In this document: piece by piece, positions 48,401 to 63,145 of the stretch
How the letters are laid out: each line of letters starts with the position of its first letter
Position numbering within the stretch: position 1 is the first letter of the stretch
Source: Sympetrum striolatum
Lineage: Eukaryota; Arthropoda; Insecta; Odonata; Libellulidae
DNA: 64,000 bases
Assembly (NCBI GenBank): GCA_947579665.1
Contig: OX388347.1
Span: 37,208,943-37,272,942 of the forward strand
Direction of reading: 5' to 3'
Program-made: the position numbers and the translations under genes
The notes under the pieces: generated by a model
The model's input: the letters and a program-made list of their open reading frames with translations, nothing else
What the model was told of the DNA's origin: nothing
Databases searched by the model: none

Positions 48401-51400
48401 TTCCATTTCTAATGGGAAAAGAAATAAGTTAGTAATATCTAAAGTACATAAAACAACTACTTGATATCTCTAAACATAGAAGGTACTTCAAATATAATTA
48501 AGGAAACATAACAAGAAATCAAAAGAAATTTGATCAAAAGAAAGATACAATAAAAATAAAATGTTTTTGGGTATATTTCCAATTCAGAGCAAGGTGATGG
48601 CTGTGAGAATGTGTCACTCAAATCTGGTAGGTGTAATATCACTAACAACAGTTGTTTTGTTTGAAGTGATAGCTTCATCACTTGACTATTTTTAACGAAA
48701 TCATTCTTATACAAACTACTACTGAAAAACTGAAGCAAAGCTACTAAAAGTTGCCAATAGATATAATGACAATTTTATAGTAAATTATATGAATTGCCTA
48801 TTTTCCTAAGCATTTGTGCTCTAGGAAAATAATCAAATGTTTGATTTAAGACTCAATTTATTTTATACAAAATGATACATAAAATTGATTAATACTTAAA
48901 ATTAGCATTGCTATGGCCAAATTATGATGAAAATGCACTCATTCAGAATATTTACAGGAGAATTTATACATTCCAGATTTTAAGAAAAAGCAGCAAGCAA
49001 GTGTAGCAATAAAAAGGATAAAAACAGAACAATGATAAGATGCTTGAGAAGAAAAAGAACTTACCTTGTTTAATTCCTGAATAATAAAAATTATCTCCAT
49101 TACTTTTTCAATATATGTGCAAAACTTACAGATATCTACATTTGATAAAGTTTGTTTCAACAGCATGCAGGTAGTGGTGAGTATAGTCAAAGAAAAAGCA
49201 GCGTAAAATAGTATGAAACAAACCTTGACAAACATTGCCATGCAAGATCATAGAGAGTGGCCCTGTAGAGAAAGCAATCTTATTTACTAAGAATTTAAAT
49301 AAAGTATACAAAAACTTTGAATATAATTTGAAAGCACACATCAATATTAAATTTAGGAAAAATCTGCATTCATCTGAATGTCAAAATGGTTCATTTCATA
49401 CCACTTTGAGAATGGGAGCTAATACTTAATCGAAAACACTCCCAATACTTTATTAAAAACCAATGAGCAAACATTGAGAGCTATAAAAATTATTAACACA
49501 ATATTTATAAGATGATGATATACCTTACAGATAATTATGTACAGGGAGCTCAATTAGGAACCTTTTAGAAAATGAAAATTTTGGTTAACAAAAGAAAAGT
49601 TGCGTAAGAAATACCTTTAATTTTCTCTTCAGGAATTTTGACTTCTTCTTCAGTGGGAATAATGGCCATCAGCTTAGCAATATCCTCCGCTAGCATTTTA
49701 TCCACAGTTTCAAGCATTTTAGGTTTCAAGGGATGAAATTTGGCAAAATCTGCATGGACTAGCTGTTCCTATAATAACCATGGAAGAGGGTAAGTTAATG
49801 TAGAGGATACTGGTGTGTAGCTGGATAACTATCAGTCTTATTACCCAGCATTCATTCCAAAATTAATCAGCTAATTGCAAAATATTTCTTACAACTTGAC
49901 CAATGAAAGAGCAATATCAATTTCAATTTCTTACTAACTAAAAACAAATATGCTATCCTAATAATTATTCCTCAAGTTCCCTAATTTTATACACAGCTTA
50001 CTCATTAAGTATACTGCAGTATCAATCATAAATTAATATTATCATTTCAATAAGCATTACTTAAGAATCAATTAAAACCTGGAAGTCAAAAAGGCTTTGT
50101 TGACGTCTTTGATGGACCCTAACACACAATCATAGAGATCTCAGATTGATAACCCAAACAAAGTAAAAAATTATAAAGAAATCCTGATTTATGGTATTAA
50201 CAACCATAAACATATAGGATATGTTAATTTATGTACCGTATTTGACGGCATATAAGACGCATCTTTTTTCCTAAATTATGTCTCGAAAAATTTCCCTGCG
50301 TCTTATATGTGAAGGTTCAACCTCCACAGATTAACTTTCAATACTGAATGCTATTTTTAGCCCAGATGGTCTATACTACCTATTTCATAATTGCATTCAA
50401 TGATTGTGTTCATATTTGGCTTTTAGGAAACTTGACAACTTAAAGAAACAACAATTTAAGTTATTGTGGTACCGCGCTTTCGCACAGACTATTAAAACTT
50501 TTTTCCTTGTGAGTGGCCAACTTAATGAGGGTGCGTCTTATGTGCCGTCAAATACGGTAATTATAATATTTTATTGCAATATTATTTTAATGCAATAGGA
50601 AGATGAATTTACAAAATTAATAAAATTTTGCAATTGATTGTATACCACACATTATTATAATTTAGAATACATTTTTCCTTACAAGTCTTAAAAATAAAGA
50701 AAAAGTATCTTATGTATTATCAGAAGCTATGGTATGAAATCTTTCCATATAATTCTTTCATAATATCCAATTAATCATTTTAAGGAATGAGTAGAGTTAA
50801 AGAATATATAATATTAAAATTGAAATAGAGAAAACAATTGAAGGTCGATTAACTTACCTGCATTCTCTTCAGTTCAGGAAAATCTCCAGGAGAAATCTGG
50901 TGTTCCCTCTGTATCTGTTCATAGATTGTACCTAATCCTTTAATTAGTTCCTTTTTCTTAGCATCTCTACCAAAAACTGCAGGATAATCCTTGCGCAATG
51001 CAGCAATGATATAAGCATGGACCTATACATTAGATAAAGATATAAATAAAGAATAATAATATGGAATGATATGGAATACAAGCACATGAATATTAAGCAA
51101 ATTCCAATAAGTCCTGAAAATACTATAAAACAAACAAATAGCCAGTGAAATGAAAACTTAACTTAAAAATGTCAATACCTTTTCAAAATGAATCACATTT
51201 ACAGACCAACACATATAAGGAACCAACAATCAAACAATCAAAAAACCAAAACAATCTATGGTAACTAACTTTCTCTAAAATATCTATCTAAAAAATAAAA
51301 ATTCTAAGAAGAACACATTAAATGAATCATGTTTCAACATGATGATACTCATCTCTGAGTCACCAGAGTTAATTTGAAAAGTAAATATAAATCTATATGT

Positions 51401-54400
51401 TTATCCACTGATAACAAGGACAAAACCAACAAATAGTAGATAAGAATATGAAATAAAATGAGAATTTTTCATACTTTACCTTAGCTAATCTTGCTCTTTT
51501 GATGAGGTCATTAAGCTTTCTTAGAGCAGCATTTTTAGGAAGAGAAAGAAGATCTCTGAAAAGGTCAATCTTCTCATCCTCAAATAACCTGTCAAATAAA
51601 ATCAAATTGGTATAAGAGAAGAATGTATTTAGAATACTGCAAGACATAAAATATTACAAAGTTACTAATATTTTATGAGTTATATAATTAAAAAAGATAA
51701 GAGGCAGAATATTACTCTGAAGCAAAATTGATTGTAATTCAGAAACAACTTCTCCTTGAATGTCATACATGTAACATACGCTTTAGTTTCTGATAATAAA
51801 CTACATCACTGCCATGAGATAAATAATTCAATGAATGCATTAACTTTACTACTACACATTATTAATTGGTAATACCAAATAGATCAAAATAATTGTGAAT
51901 AAATAGGAGAAAAGATTAAGTTCCGTAATTTCTCACATAAATCTTCAATTTTGAATTTAAACATTAAACAATCACACATTCTTTATCATACGTGACCCCT
52001 TAGAAAACTAATGAGATAAAAGAATGAGTATTGCAGGTAATCCTTGATTGTGAGTGATTGATTAGCATGATCAAATTTCCCTAGGAGAGCTTAGAAAATA
52101 ATTCAAAACCAAGTAGTAGCATTTTAATATCTATTTCCATGATGAAATAGCGTGTTACCAAAGAGGTTGAGAACTGGCTGTCATTATGCCTACTAATTTT
52201 ATAAAGATGAAAGAATTTTATTTTTAAGTTTTGAAATACATCAATACCACTGAATTCATTACTCTGAGGTTGTCATAAAATATGATTATGTGATTTGTAT
52301 GAAATTTCTTTTCTAAAATATACAAAAAAATAATTGATCTTTTCTCCACCAATGCCATCCATTAAAATCATGATTATAAAGATGGACTTTCCAGCGGAAA
52401 ATTAACAATACATGAAGATAAAAGGCTTCCTAGTTTCATAAGGTTAATGTTCATGTTTTTCATACATGTACTTCATACTGTTTCCAAAAAATGCTATTTG
52501 CAATTATAATTAGTGATTTGACAAACCTTCTATTAACATCGTATCTTAAAGGTTGATCCCAGAATGAGCCAATGTAAACTCTAGCTACTTCAGGAGTGTT
52601 GAGCACCTTGCCAAGTGACCACATTAGAGCACCATATACTCTCATCAACTGCTGGTGATCCACCATGTCTGCCTTGTTAAGTACTATTCTAATCTTGTCA
52701 TCATGACCCCTAAGTGCTTCCAAAGATCTGAAATATTATAAATGAAATAATAAATATGAGATGTACATTACTACTACTATACAATTACACACCACCTATA
52801 AGACACAACTTCATAAGTAAAGGAAATTCATAGAACAATTTTTTACACAGGGATCTGATAGTCATGGAAATTCCATAGTCAATAAAATAAAATAAACCAA
52901 TTATTTACTCATCCTTTATTCATTAATTCAAATTTTTATATTTAAACTAAATTGCTTGATTGCACCAAAGAATCATCAGAGATCAGACATCCATTAATGT
53001 TGAATAATTAATTAAAAGAAGGGAAAATGATTTATTCTCAAAAATATTCAATAGAAAATGTATGCTAAATTTAACAAGGAAGCCAATCTTATAAGCCAAG
53101 CCAAAACTTATAATCATAACTTTTGTCGACTGACTACATTTTAATGAGCTTTAATCTCAATCTTTTTTATGTAGGCGTATTATCAGTATCACAATCATAC
53201 TTACAGTCCTGTCTCTTCTTTGGTCAATCTATCAACATGACTTTTAGATAAAACAAGCTATTTTAAGTTTTAACATATGCAAGAAAAATCTTTATAGCTA
53301 ACATCTATATCCAAATCTAAGGTAGCAAGATTTTTTTAAAACTTGAGAAGAAAACATTGATAAACACTGGAAATTTTGACAGAGTACATCCGCAGACATT
53401 TCATATATATGATATAGTTTTTTTATAAATAATTGCAAGCAGGAATATAGATTTATCATTTTTTGAAATATTAACAAAAATCAAGAGAAAATAGGAATTG
53501 CAAGAAAGGATTACCTTCGAAATTCATCTGAGATGTCCAGTTTGTGTGCATCAAATAGAAGAATGATCCTATCCACTCTTTCTGCAAACCACTCTAAGAC
53601 TCCGGTGAAGTCATAGCTGCACAAAAAAGCAATTGTCGAATAAGTAAATATATGAAAATAACAACGTGAAACTTACATTAGTATCAGCATTGATTAAATC
53701 AATTAGAGTTATATAACAAAATAACATTGAATATGCATCAGTGGCAGCAAAATCTTACATTCATGGGGTATTACATAATTTTCATTCTCACATAGCTTTG
53801 AGTAGAAAATATTCAGATGTATAATAGTGACGCATAAAGCACTGATATTTTCACTGGTTTTCAATATTTCCTAGAAATATATTACAATAAAGGAAAATCT
53901 GAGTTTTCATCAGCATCAATCATTTATGGCAATAATAATAAGACTTAAGAAAGGTTAAATTACTACCATGCTGGATCAGGTGTTCAAGGAATGACACAAT
54001 GAAATTATTGTATCAAATTTGTAATAAATAATTCATCATATACACAATGGACTCAGTTGATTCGTGTTAACAAGATTTGGGACTAAATTACCATAGAGTA
54101 ACAGATTGAAGATGTAATTACACTATTCACTGAATAAAACATGCAGACATTCTCTATATTTCACAAAATTCTTCGATTTTAGTCCTAATAATTAATCACT
54201 GAGCCATGTCATAGTATCATTTTTCTTTTGTTAGATTAAGTTCCTAATAAAGGGAACCAATCTAGAATTTTTATGAAAGGATAATTATGACAGAAGTATG
54301 AGTAAACATGTTGCATAAACTCAGATGGTTTTGTTTAGTTGTTTACCTAATTTTACCAGTCAAAATAAAATAGTAATTATCAAACTATTAAAGAACACAT

Positions 54401-56954
54401 ACACATAATATAATTGAACAATTTTTGACATTAAAGTGGTAAGCTTTACGAATAAACTTGACATATCATTTCCAAAGAATTCTCCTACAATGTAGTTAAT
54501 TTAAGTGAAATTCAACTTTTCTTCTTCCTACAAAATTTCCTTTAAATGAAAGAGGCTGCACATCAATCAATATGAAGCAGAAACTACATAACAAACAATT
54601 AAAAAGAGAATCTATTGACAATACTTTAATACTGAATTTCCAGCAGATGAGTCTATGAGGTTCTTACATTGCGTGCTATTTTTTCATCTGATTCAGAACA
54701 ATAAATTCAGAAATGTAACATAGTCAGCATATAATAGCAGACAAGGGAAAGTATGATTTCAGAATATTAACTTGAAGATACATTATTACATGACATGCAT
54801 AAAATATGGAACAACTTTCATTGGAGTTTCGGAACTTACTTTCAACCACCAAAATATGTGATTGCTGACATACTATTAATTAAAGTATGCATTACAAATG
54901 GCTTTCAAAAGTCACTAAATTGTTAATAATTGAGAGTAAACATCCACTTAGATGTGGTGCATTATTAAAAATGAAATATAGTAAGATAAACATGATAACA
55001 AGCACAAATATCTGGAATGCAAAAGAAGTAGAACAGGAAAGTTAATGGAAGGTGTATGGAAAGCAAACATGACAAATTATTCAGGTCACATTAATAATCT
55101 TACCCGAAAACGGACGAGTAAACAGCCCTCCACCCAAACCTATAATGCAAGAGTAATAGATGTTGCTGTGTCTTCAACCAGCATTAACAGGCATTGTGGG
55201 CCATCAAGGTCACAAAGAGCTTCAAGAAAATAAACTAGTGCAAAGAAATGAAGTGTATTCAAGACTAACCCTCTTCATTTAAACAGGCTTAAGAAGAAAA
55301 TAATCCAAACGATACCATTAACATTAAAAATAAAGTGGGTTAAAAACAAAACTTAAGAACTGAGAATAAAAAATAGTACTGATACTCAATTCAAGAACGC
55401 AACAAATAGAATATTTGCTACTTGTGTAGCTGACTGAGAGCTTTATAGAAAGATGTTAGTACAAATGAATAATTAAAATGTTAATCTTCCAAAACAGGTT
55501 ACGAAGTTAATTTTATGACAAGTATTAATTACACATGATCACCTTATAACTAAATAAAAGTTAATAAGATCTGTTAGAAGAGAATGTGATACAACAAGCA
55601 TGACATAAATAAAATAGGAAAAGTAATGCTTTAAAATTAATTAATATCTCAAATGAAGCATTTTTCATAGCGTTTTAGAAACTCATACAGGATAATTAGC
55701 AGCTATCAATTCAAAGCAAAATAATATGTAAAAAATCCTAAAGATGAAGAATTTTTATACAGATAGGATACAGATATGACAGCATTTACAAAACATGCAC
55801 AAACACAAGCGAAAAGAGAGATATGCATCTATGCAAGATCTAACAACTTATATGTAAACAATGACTAACATGAGACCCACCCTCTATCGACTCGCTGTTT
55901 TTCTCCTGATAATATTCCGGGAGTATCAACGATAGAGATGTCTTTCAGCACAGGTGACTCCATGCAGGAACACTGGAACCTGTTGAGGAAAGCATTTCCA
56001 AAGCGAGAAAGTGGCCGAAATGGCAGTTTTGGATCTACCACCAGTGCATTTCCAGGAATTATATCCCTCTGAGTCTCATCCTTGTGCATAACCACGATGA
56101 ACCTGACAAATAAAAACAAAACCAATTAAACTGATCAAGAATACAGATCCCCCTAGATAGTGTCACTAGGCAAAGACTGTTTTTTCCCATAAATTTATAA
56201 CTTTTATAGTTACAAGAACGCAACACTTTTAGTATTTCATTAACTGATTGAATAGAGGAATATTAAGAAAATGATATAAACATAACTTTTTCGTTGTCTG
56301 TAAATGGAAGATTATCTCAATCAAATACAGAAAGAAAAGTACTTATATACTGATAACGGCACCTTCATAACATCACTTACCTACCTTATATTTTATAAAT
56401 GTATGACGGATTCACTTTTATTTGAGATTAAATAAGAAGATAGGACACATAACAACATGCTAAAAAAATAAGAGCGTACATTTAAAAGAAAAAGATGCCA
56501 ACACTACTTACCTATCGGTGGTTGGCTCGGGTCCGATACGAATTCCAGGAAAATCTTTTTCTAATAGGTATCTAATGAACGTTGTTTTCCCTGTAGAATA
56601 TTGGCCAACCAATAAAATCATTGGTTTGGCATCAAAATCGGGATCATCGAGTTGTGGGGAGTGAAAGTCATGGAACTGTGAAAATGTAAAGAATGACAGA
56701 AAATCTTAATGCCACTTAAACACACTCAAAGAATCTTCATAATCAGTCGAACACAATAACAAGAAGAGAAAAACTAGTGGTCCTAACAAATAAAAACGAT
56801 GAATTTCAAAATGAGACATCACACGTAGACTTACTAGATAATGTTGCTCCAAAGGGAGTAGCTTCGTTTTGTATATTTGCTTGAGTCCTTCGACGACACT
56901 TGAATATACTTTAGACGATTTTTTATGCTCATCTTTAGTTAACCAACTGAACAT
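45483..56954 (-). CDS. EH-domain-containing ATPase, EHD1/Past1 family
   Basis: This gene encodes a dynamin-like ATPase that oligomerises on endosomal membranes and drives recycling and tubulation. Ten coding exons in transcription order: 56954-56835, 56675-56512, 56102-55881, 53616-53515, 52727-52527, 51588-51480, 51022-50858, 49768-49615, 46449-46279, 45688-45483. Splice phases match at every junction, giving 537 residues (about 534 in animal EHD proteins). Motifs: N-terminal [10 protein letters not shown]-loop GQYSTGKTT (64-72); switch DTPG (154-157); NKAD (220-223); a Gly-rich linker [13 protein letters not shown] before the EH domain; Trp489 of the NPF-binding pocket; a canonical EF-hand loop [12 protein letters not shown] (493-504); C-terminus LVPPNKRSF. 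No stop or frame break is seen and all nucleotide-binding motifs are intact, so the gene looks functional. It is the only EHD gene seen and is convergent with the phosphatase. Confidence 0.97.
50234..50559. mobile_element. MITE with 25-28-bp terminal inverted repeats in an EHD intron
   Basis: The left end reads TACCGTATTTGACGGCATAT followed by AAGACGCATC. The right end reversed reads TACCGTATTTGACGGCACAT followed by AAGACGCACC, so the two match at all but two positions. The outer TA on each side fits a TA target site as used by Tc1-mariner/pogo elements. The 326-bp interior has no transposase; the 64-residue ORF at 50404 is not recognisable. The element lies in the intron between the seventh and eighth coding exons and does not touch the splice sites. 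Confidence 0.85.
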
Positions 56955-56999
56955 TTTGGAGTTTTTCTTCGAAAGACTTCCACAATGCCAAGGGAAAGC

Positions 57000-57095
57000 A
57001 CTTGTACTACAAGTGAGTCACTAGCTCGAACAATTGGGGCGGCGTTCTGTCCTAGCTGCCGGAAACCTTGGTGACGTCAACGGAAAGGCTAGCAG
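57000..57095 (-). promoter_or_regulatory. Likely promoter-proximal region of the EHD gene, with a CRE palindrome
   Basis: A GC-richer stretch just upstream of the EHD start codon (56954). It contains a perfect CRE palindrome TGACGTCA at 57072-57079, about 120 bp from the ATG. The first exon starts directly with the coding frame, so the transcription start should lie here. No TATA box was picked out. Assignment is by position and composition. Confidence 0.45.
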
Positions 57096-57099
57096 ACAG

Positions 57100-60000
57100 T
57101 CGTGGAAATTATGAAAATTTTCTATCCAACCTGTAATTAGAATAAGAAAGCTATATTTTCATTTAAATATATACCTAAATTAAAAATTAAGAAGTTTTTA
57201 TGGTATTGTTTCTATTATAAAATGGGAAAGTCTTATTTTTATAAATATATATTGCACACATCGAGACATTTTATACAAGTTCTCATACTACGCGAAACAA
57301 TTGAGCTCGTATAAGTACGCCTACGTGTCAATTGGTTCGATAGGTTCATTTTGAAAGCAGATTGGGTCGGGTTTGTCGCCGAGAACGTACATTCCGTTAA
57401 CATTTCCAGATGTAGCGATACCTTCTTTCCCTTTTCGATACTAAACAGCGAAATTTCTTGGATTCGCTAGCATTTACGAAAACTTGATCCGATAAAAATA
57501 GTAAGGTCAGTGCCACTCGATACCATCCTTAACCGCACAGCTGACATACGTCCAAAGACAATTGAGCAAGTAGGTCATTCATGTCTAGGCGATGCACGTG
57601 ATGCCTTAAGATTAGATGAGGGATCAAGTGGGAAAATCGTAGGCAGGAGATACACTTGTGATTTAGTATGACTAGAGAATACGATAGCATGCTCTGGTCG
57701 GCGTATCCTACAGCGAAGTGGGCGGAACTGGTTCATGCCGTCCGCCTGCAACTCGGATACCCTTTCATCAGAATAAAGTGACGCGATTGCATAACCTGGC
57801 TTACTGCCGAAATTTTATGAAAATTGTGCACATCCTCAAGAGATCAAACGCCACCCGTGTTCTTTTCGCATTCATGCCGAAGCGACTACGCCAAGCAAAC
57901 ATCATTCGCATGCAATTATATTTTTACAACGAACTTACATTTCGTCACCTCAGTTACATTCCACAGTAACGAGCCGGAAACAACATTAGCGCAGACCGGT
58001 AGAGCCTTGCCCTTTTCGAGCCCGATTTATTGTTGTTAGCTTCTCTTTCAGTGTGCTCCGCTGCATGTTTCCGTTCGTTCTCTCTCATCCCATTTAGCCT
58101 CGGACATAATACCAGTAACTGACCACTTCCACCCATTCAGATGCGGTAATGGTGTGGGCAAAGTGCCAGCTCCTTGGTCAGAATTTACAGATGCCTGCAT
58201 CCTCGCAGTTGAAAGAGGCTCAGATATCACGCAACACCATTCTCAAAACGGGGCGTCTTCCTTATTAATTTCGCACTATGACTATGCGGCGTTTACTCTG
58301 GCTTCAGTGATCTTGCCATAGAAGAATAGAGCATTCGTAAATACTGTATGACTATTAAAGTTTAGGATTCTCTTAATTGGTGCTTCGGCATATTTCGCAA
58401 GCAGTTTGATAATGATGGTAATTTTAAATATATATTAAATTTGATTGACTAATGAAATTTTAGAGGGAAGTCATCGATTAAGTATTGGATGTGGAAATCA
58501 TTTCTGATCGGCCGATGAAACGGATATTATACATGGACTACAATTAAACCCAAATTGTAATCTTGTCTTATAATTTACTTATGCAATCCTTCTGTAAAAT
58601 TAATGTAAAAGTAATCAGGGATAAAATTCGCCACTTTGTTCACAATTAAAACAAAGTAGAGATTTTTCTATTGATTGGAAATATAATAAAGTTTCTGTTT
58701 CTTTATTCAAAGAGAAATATCTAATAGATGCAATTAAATTTCAAAATTGAGCATACTATTTGCAAATTCGAACGTAGAATGCTGCTACTTCATTACCCAT
58801 CTATATTATTTTCACGCCTCCGCATCATAGTTATATCTGTGGATTGAGATGGAGGTCATATACGATGTCCATCAAGTTGAAGCATGGCTCTTCTCACGTA
58901 GGTTATGTCAGACAACGAAGACGGCAGACATAAGTCTTCCTTAGATGAACAATGTGTTGGCATTGACAGTGAAACTCTCTTTCTTTCGATATTCTCCATC
59001 AAAATTTACAGCTGAGTGATATCTTACCATCTTCTTTCAGTGTTTGATAAATCTCGCAGTTTCCTAGGGGGTATTCATGATTAATTCCGAGTGAAATATA
59101 TACATACATGAAGTTTACGTATATTCATGTGCCTCATTACTCTCTATTCAACGCCACTTATTACGTTTCTTCGTAACAGTGATATATATATAATACTCGG
59201 GGTTGGTTCCTTGTGTATGTATTATAATATTTATCATTGATAGACAATGATTCTTAAGTAATTTAATTTCATACAGTCGAAAAAGTTCAAACTAAAGTTA
59301 AGCACTAGGTGATTCAGAAAAAAAACGTGGTCAAAAATATGAAATTTTTGCAGACAAAATCTTATCTTATATAATTTTCATCTTAATTTTGCAGTTATAA
59401 TGTGAATGAAATTCATGTTAATTGCTTTGATTACATTCCTACACAAAACAACAGGAGTTTGGTTGAGACTTAAAGGCTTGAGTTAAAAATATGAATCAGT
59501 ATCTCAGATGTGTTCACTAGCGATCTTTTTCATCGTCTGCTTATGGAGAATGAATAAAAATAAACATCAATTGGATCAAGGACACATTGGCTTCGTGTTG
59601 AATGTGTAAGAAAATCTGAGTGATTTCGTACGGTAGTGGAAAATCCTGTTTGGACTTGATTCACAGACATAGAGTTTTTTTCTGCTTCCTTAAATCGATA
59701 GCCAGTTTTGGAATCATTAGATGATGTGAATTCATTGCCTCTTAGGAGATGATCGGTATATATTGGGTTTAGGACAGTGACAAAGATATTTCCTTAATTG
59801 AAGTTGTAAGCTACGGAAGCATAGGAAATTCATGTAGGAACCAAATATCCTCATTATCGTACATTTTCTCAACTTAATTGTTAATCAGTTATGAATGATG
59901 GAGCAATTTTGCGAATATAACCTTACTTCTATCGCAAATGTGATCTTTTTAAGGAAGGCTAATTGGCAGAAGAGAATGCTCAAAAAGGCCACATGTGGCC

Positions 60001-62900
60001 AGAAGGCCGCAGGTGGCCCAGCTGTTCTAGAGCAATTGAAGTTATCATAGCATAGAGATGCATTTCTTTAAGATATTAATATATTTTTTATGTAAGTCCC
60101 TATTTTTCACAGGCTTTCAGAATATATACAAAGTAAACATCGTTTTAAGTCTTTTATCTTGCATCTAGTCGAAATTTGTACATTTTAATAGGCGTAAGAT
60201 TCCATGACAGCTTATTAATACACCCAGTTCGCAGCCTAATCTTTATGACCCCCCGCCAAGAAACTCCGATGCGTACCGAAGGAAAGTTTGTTTAGGGTTC
60301 CCTTTTGCCCTTCACTTCCTAGTCTAGCAGTGGATTTAGGAATATAAGCTACATATTTCACTACGCCTTTAAAATTCTTCGAAAATTTAGCTTTCAATAC
60401 ACTGTGAATTTATCTGAAACAGCTAATGTTATGGGAAATTTTATATTCTAAAATTTTATGAGATTCCACGCGAAATACAGGATTTAGATTCCGCAAAAGA
60501 TCGTGCCTTACAGATCTTAATCCTAAAAAAATAACTTAATCAAAATGATCTCATATTAAATATTTTCGCAATGAATGTAGAATATCAACATTTCTAAGGC
60601 ATATTCCAAATAGGAAAGCAGATTAATGTATCGTTTTCTACTAAGAGACACCTATTTTAAACACTAATGCTTTTCAAATGGCTTCGATCAAACAAGAAGA
60701 AGCAACACGTGCATAAAATATATAATATCATTTTGATAAAAATTTATCAAATACTTCCAGAAGTAGCGATAACCAAAAACAGGACTTCCGGACTTTCTAT
60801 GTTTCTTTCCTCATTCTCATTGAGACATCCTGAGAATTATTTCATGAGTCGAAGCTATAGTCGTTTCTAAATAAAATTTCCTGTGGCTAGAAAAAGATAA
60901 TCTTCTCATTTGTTCCTTGCCTGTACCCCATTCAAGCGTTGAAGTACCAGAATGCTCTCGGTTTTTGTTAGGCTATATATCCTAATTTAGAATACGATTC
61001 CTATACAAGAGCTATTCATTAATGTAAGTAAAATAAGTAACGAATTCCAAATTCATATCATAACATTTAGTAGAACGTTGGACAATATTCAATGCACTCT
61101 GGTAAGGATGAGGTTTTGAAAGTATGAAATTTAGACTGCATAGAGAGGTACTATTTCAACTTCAAATAGTGCAAAAATATACATTTAAACAATTAGTCAA
61201 TAAATATTAAAAATTTTTCCATCTAAATAAACAGCTTCATTTTATTTTGCGGGAGTTCACATGTATTTATTATTTACTCTGATTTTACTATTTGATAATA
61301 TTATTCACAATGAACAGTGTAAGAATAACGTAAATTATACATAATAGAACAATTAAAAATTAATAAACCGCTATTTCAATATAAACTGTACAGCCAGTAC
61401 GAGTTCTTTTAAGAAAAGAATATACTTATTCGGCGAAACATTTTCAATCTTTAATCGGAATAAGGCCACAGAACGCAAACATTCTATTCAGGAAAGATGA
61501 TTTCATTGAACGATATAAAAAAAGGCGCCGGAAATCTTCATATATACTTTGCGGTTTCTTCATGCTCCAGCAACTTTAAACTTTCTGCACGTTTGTAGAT
61601 CAAATTTCACGACCTCGAATACAAGATACATTCGTAATGGAATTACGGCTTTACGTCCAGCTTAACCGAGTTTCGTGGATGTAGCAGCTGACTAAAATGA
61701 GACACGTATGGCCTCGCATTTTCGGGCAAACTGCAGAAAAAGTCTGAAAGAGGGTGAGCGCGAATTGTACCCAAAATAAAGGCCGAGAAGATAAGATGGT
61801 GTATATTAGCTCGCACAGTTGTGGTCATCCATAAAATTTCACGAACACTTATCAGCTGACTAACCATGATATTCACCGTGATTACCATCATTCCATCAAA
61901 CATAGCTCGGACGTACGTTTAATGTAGTTTCAATCAGTCAGTTTAATGTAGGTTAATCGTTTTGGGAGAATTCCATTGCAGAAAGACATTGGTAATATTT
62001 TTAAACCACATATACATGAAGAACGGACTTTTTCCTCAAATAAATCTATGAAAAATTGAAATCTCTCACTATCTCATAAGTTATTCCAAAAACCTCATAT
62101 AGGAAATACTTCCGAATTCCGAGAAGAATAAGATAAAAGGTGTTCGAAACTTTTAGGCGTCTATATTCAACGATATCTCCAGGATATCTTTCAAAGAGAT
62201 TTTCCAAAGAATACAAAGATAAAATTCCAAGATATTTTATGCAGAGTAAAGATACAAAATCAAAATGTTCGCAAGAGAACTAAGAAGAGAGAAAGCTACG
62301 TATAAAAAAGATATTAATGACGATTTATCTTTTTAACATTCCAAGTAAATTATTCTTTAGGCTTGTGTTTAAAAAAGAATTAAATGGCATGATACATTGT
62401 ATACAGAAATAAGATTAGAAATATGAACAATTGGCATTTTCTCTAATGCTTTCTTATGAATTCTTTGCTGTTACAATTTCGTGGAATAGATGATACTAAT
62501 GAATATTTTACTGTAATTTATAAAAAGTGAGAAGAGTTCAAAGGTCAGAATAGATACTGTGAAGTACAATAATGTGATAGAAGACGCGTTTGTACAGATC
62601 ATCATCTTATCTCACGCAAGAATGAGAATTATCAGATGTTACACATCCTGTAAGATTTAGTTTACAAATTATTAGTTATATTTTATACAAGCACTACTGT
62701 GGGTTAATCAGAGCATTATTATTAGAACAGAGGAACACTATAATACATGCCTCTTCGATAAAAGTTAACATGAGTTTGAATATATTATTAAGAATTCTTC
62801 CTTCACTAAACAGCTTATTCAACAACTCTTCCTTTACTTTTTCTCATCTTCCATCACATTCCTTCGTGTCTTCTTACTCTTTCCATCCCACAGTTGTTTA
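57100..62900. other. Intergenic region, no supported gene
   Basis: AT-rich, with a somewhat GC-richer block at 57.5-58.3 kb that has short overlapping ORFs on both strands. The minus-strand ORF at 61643-61903 (86 residues) has hydrophobic stretches but no family I recognise and no exon context. A short palindromic cluster (GGCCACATGTGGCC) is at about 59986. Confidence 0.45.
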
Positions 62901-63145
62901 CAGCAAGCGGTCGCCAAAACAATTCAATATCGTTAGGGAGTAGCTTAAATCGGTGCGAGCATCAAGTCGAGACGTTTAAAGTGCCGTTTCTTATCGAGTA
63001 TGATAGTTGAATATGGCGACACGTTACCTTAGCTCTAATCGAGTTAGAATGTTTACGGATGATCAGCGTGGAATCTTCCTATCCCTACTGCGAAAGAGGG
63101 GAGAGGTTTAGAAAACGATCACATCTTCCCGGTGACGGGAGCTCG

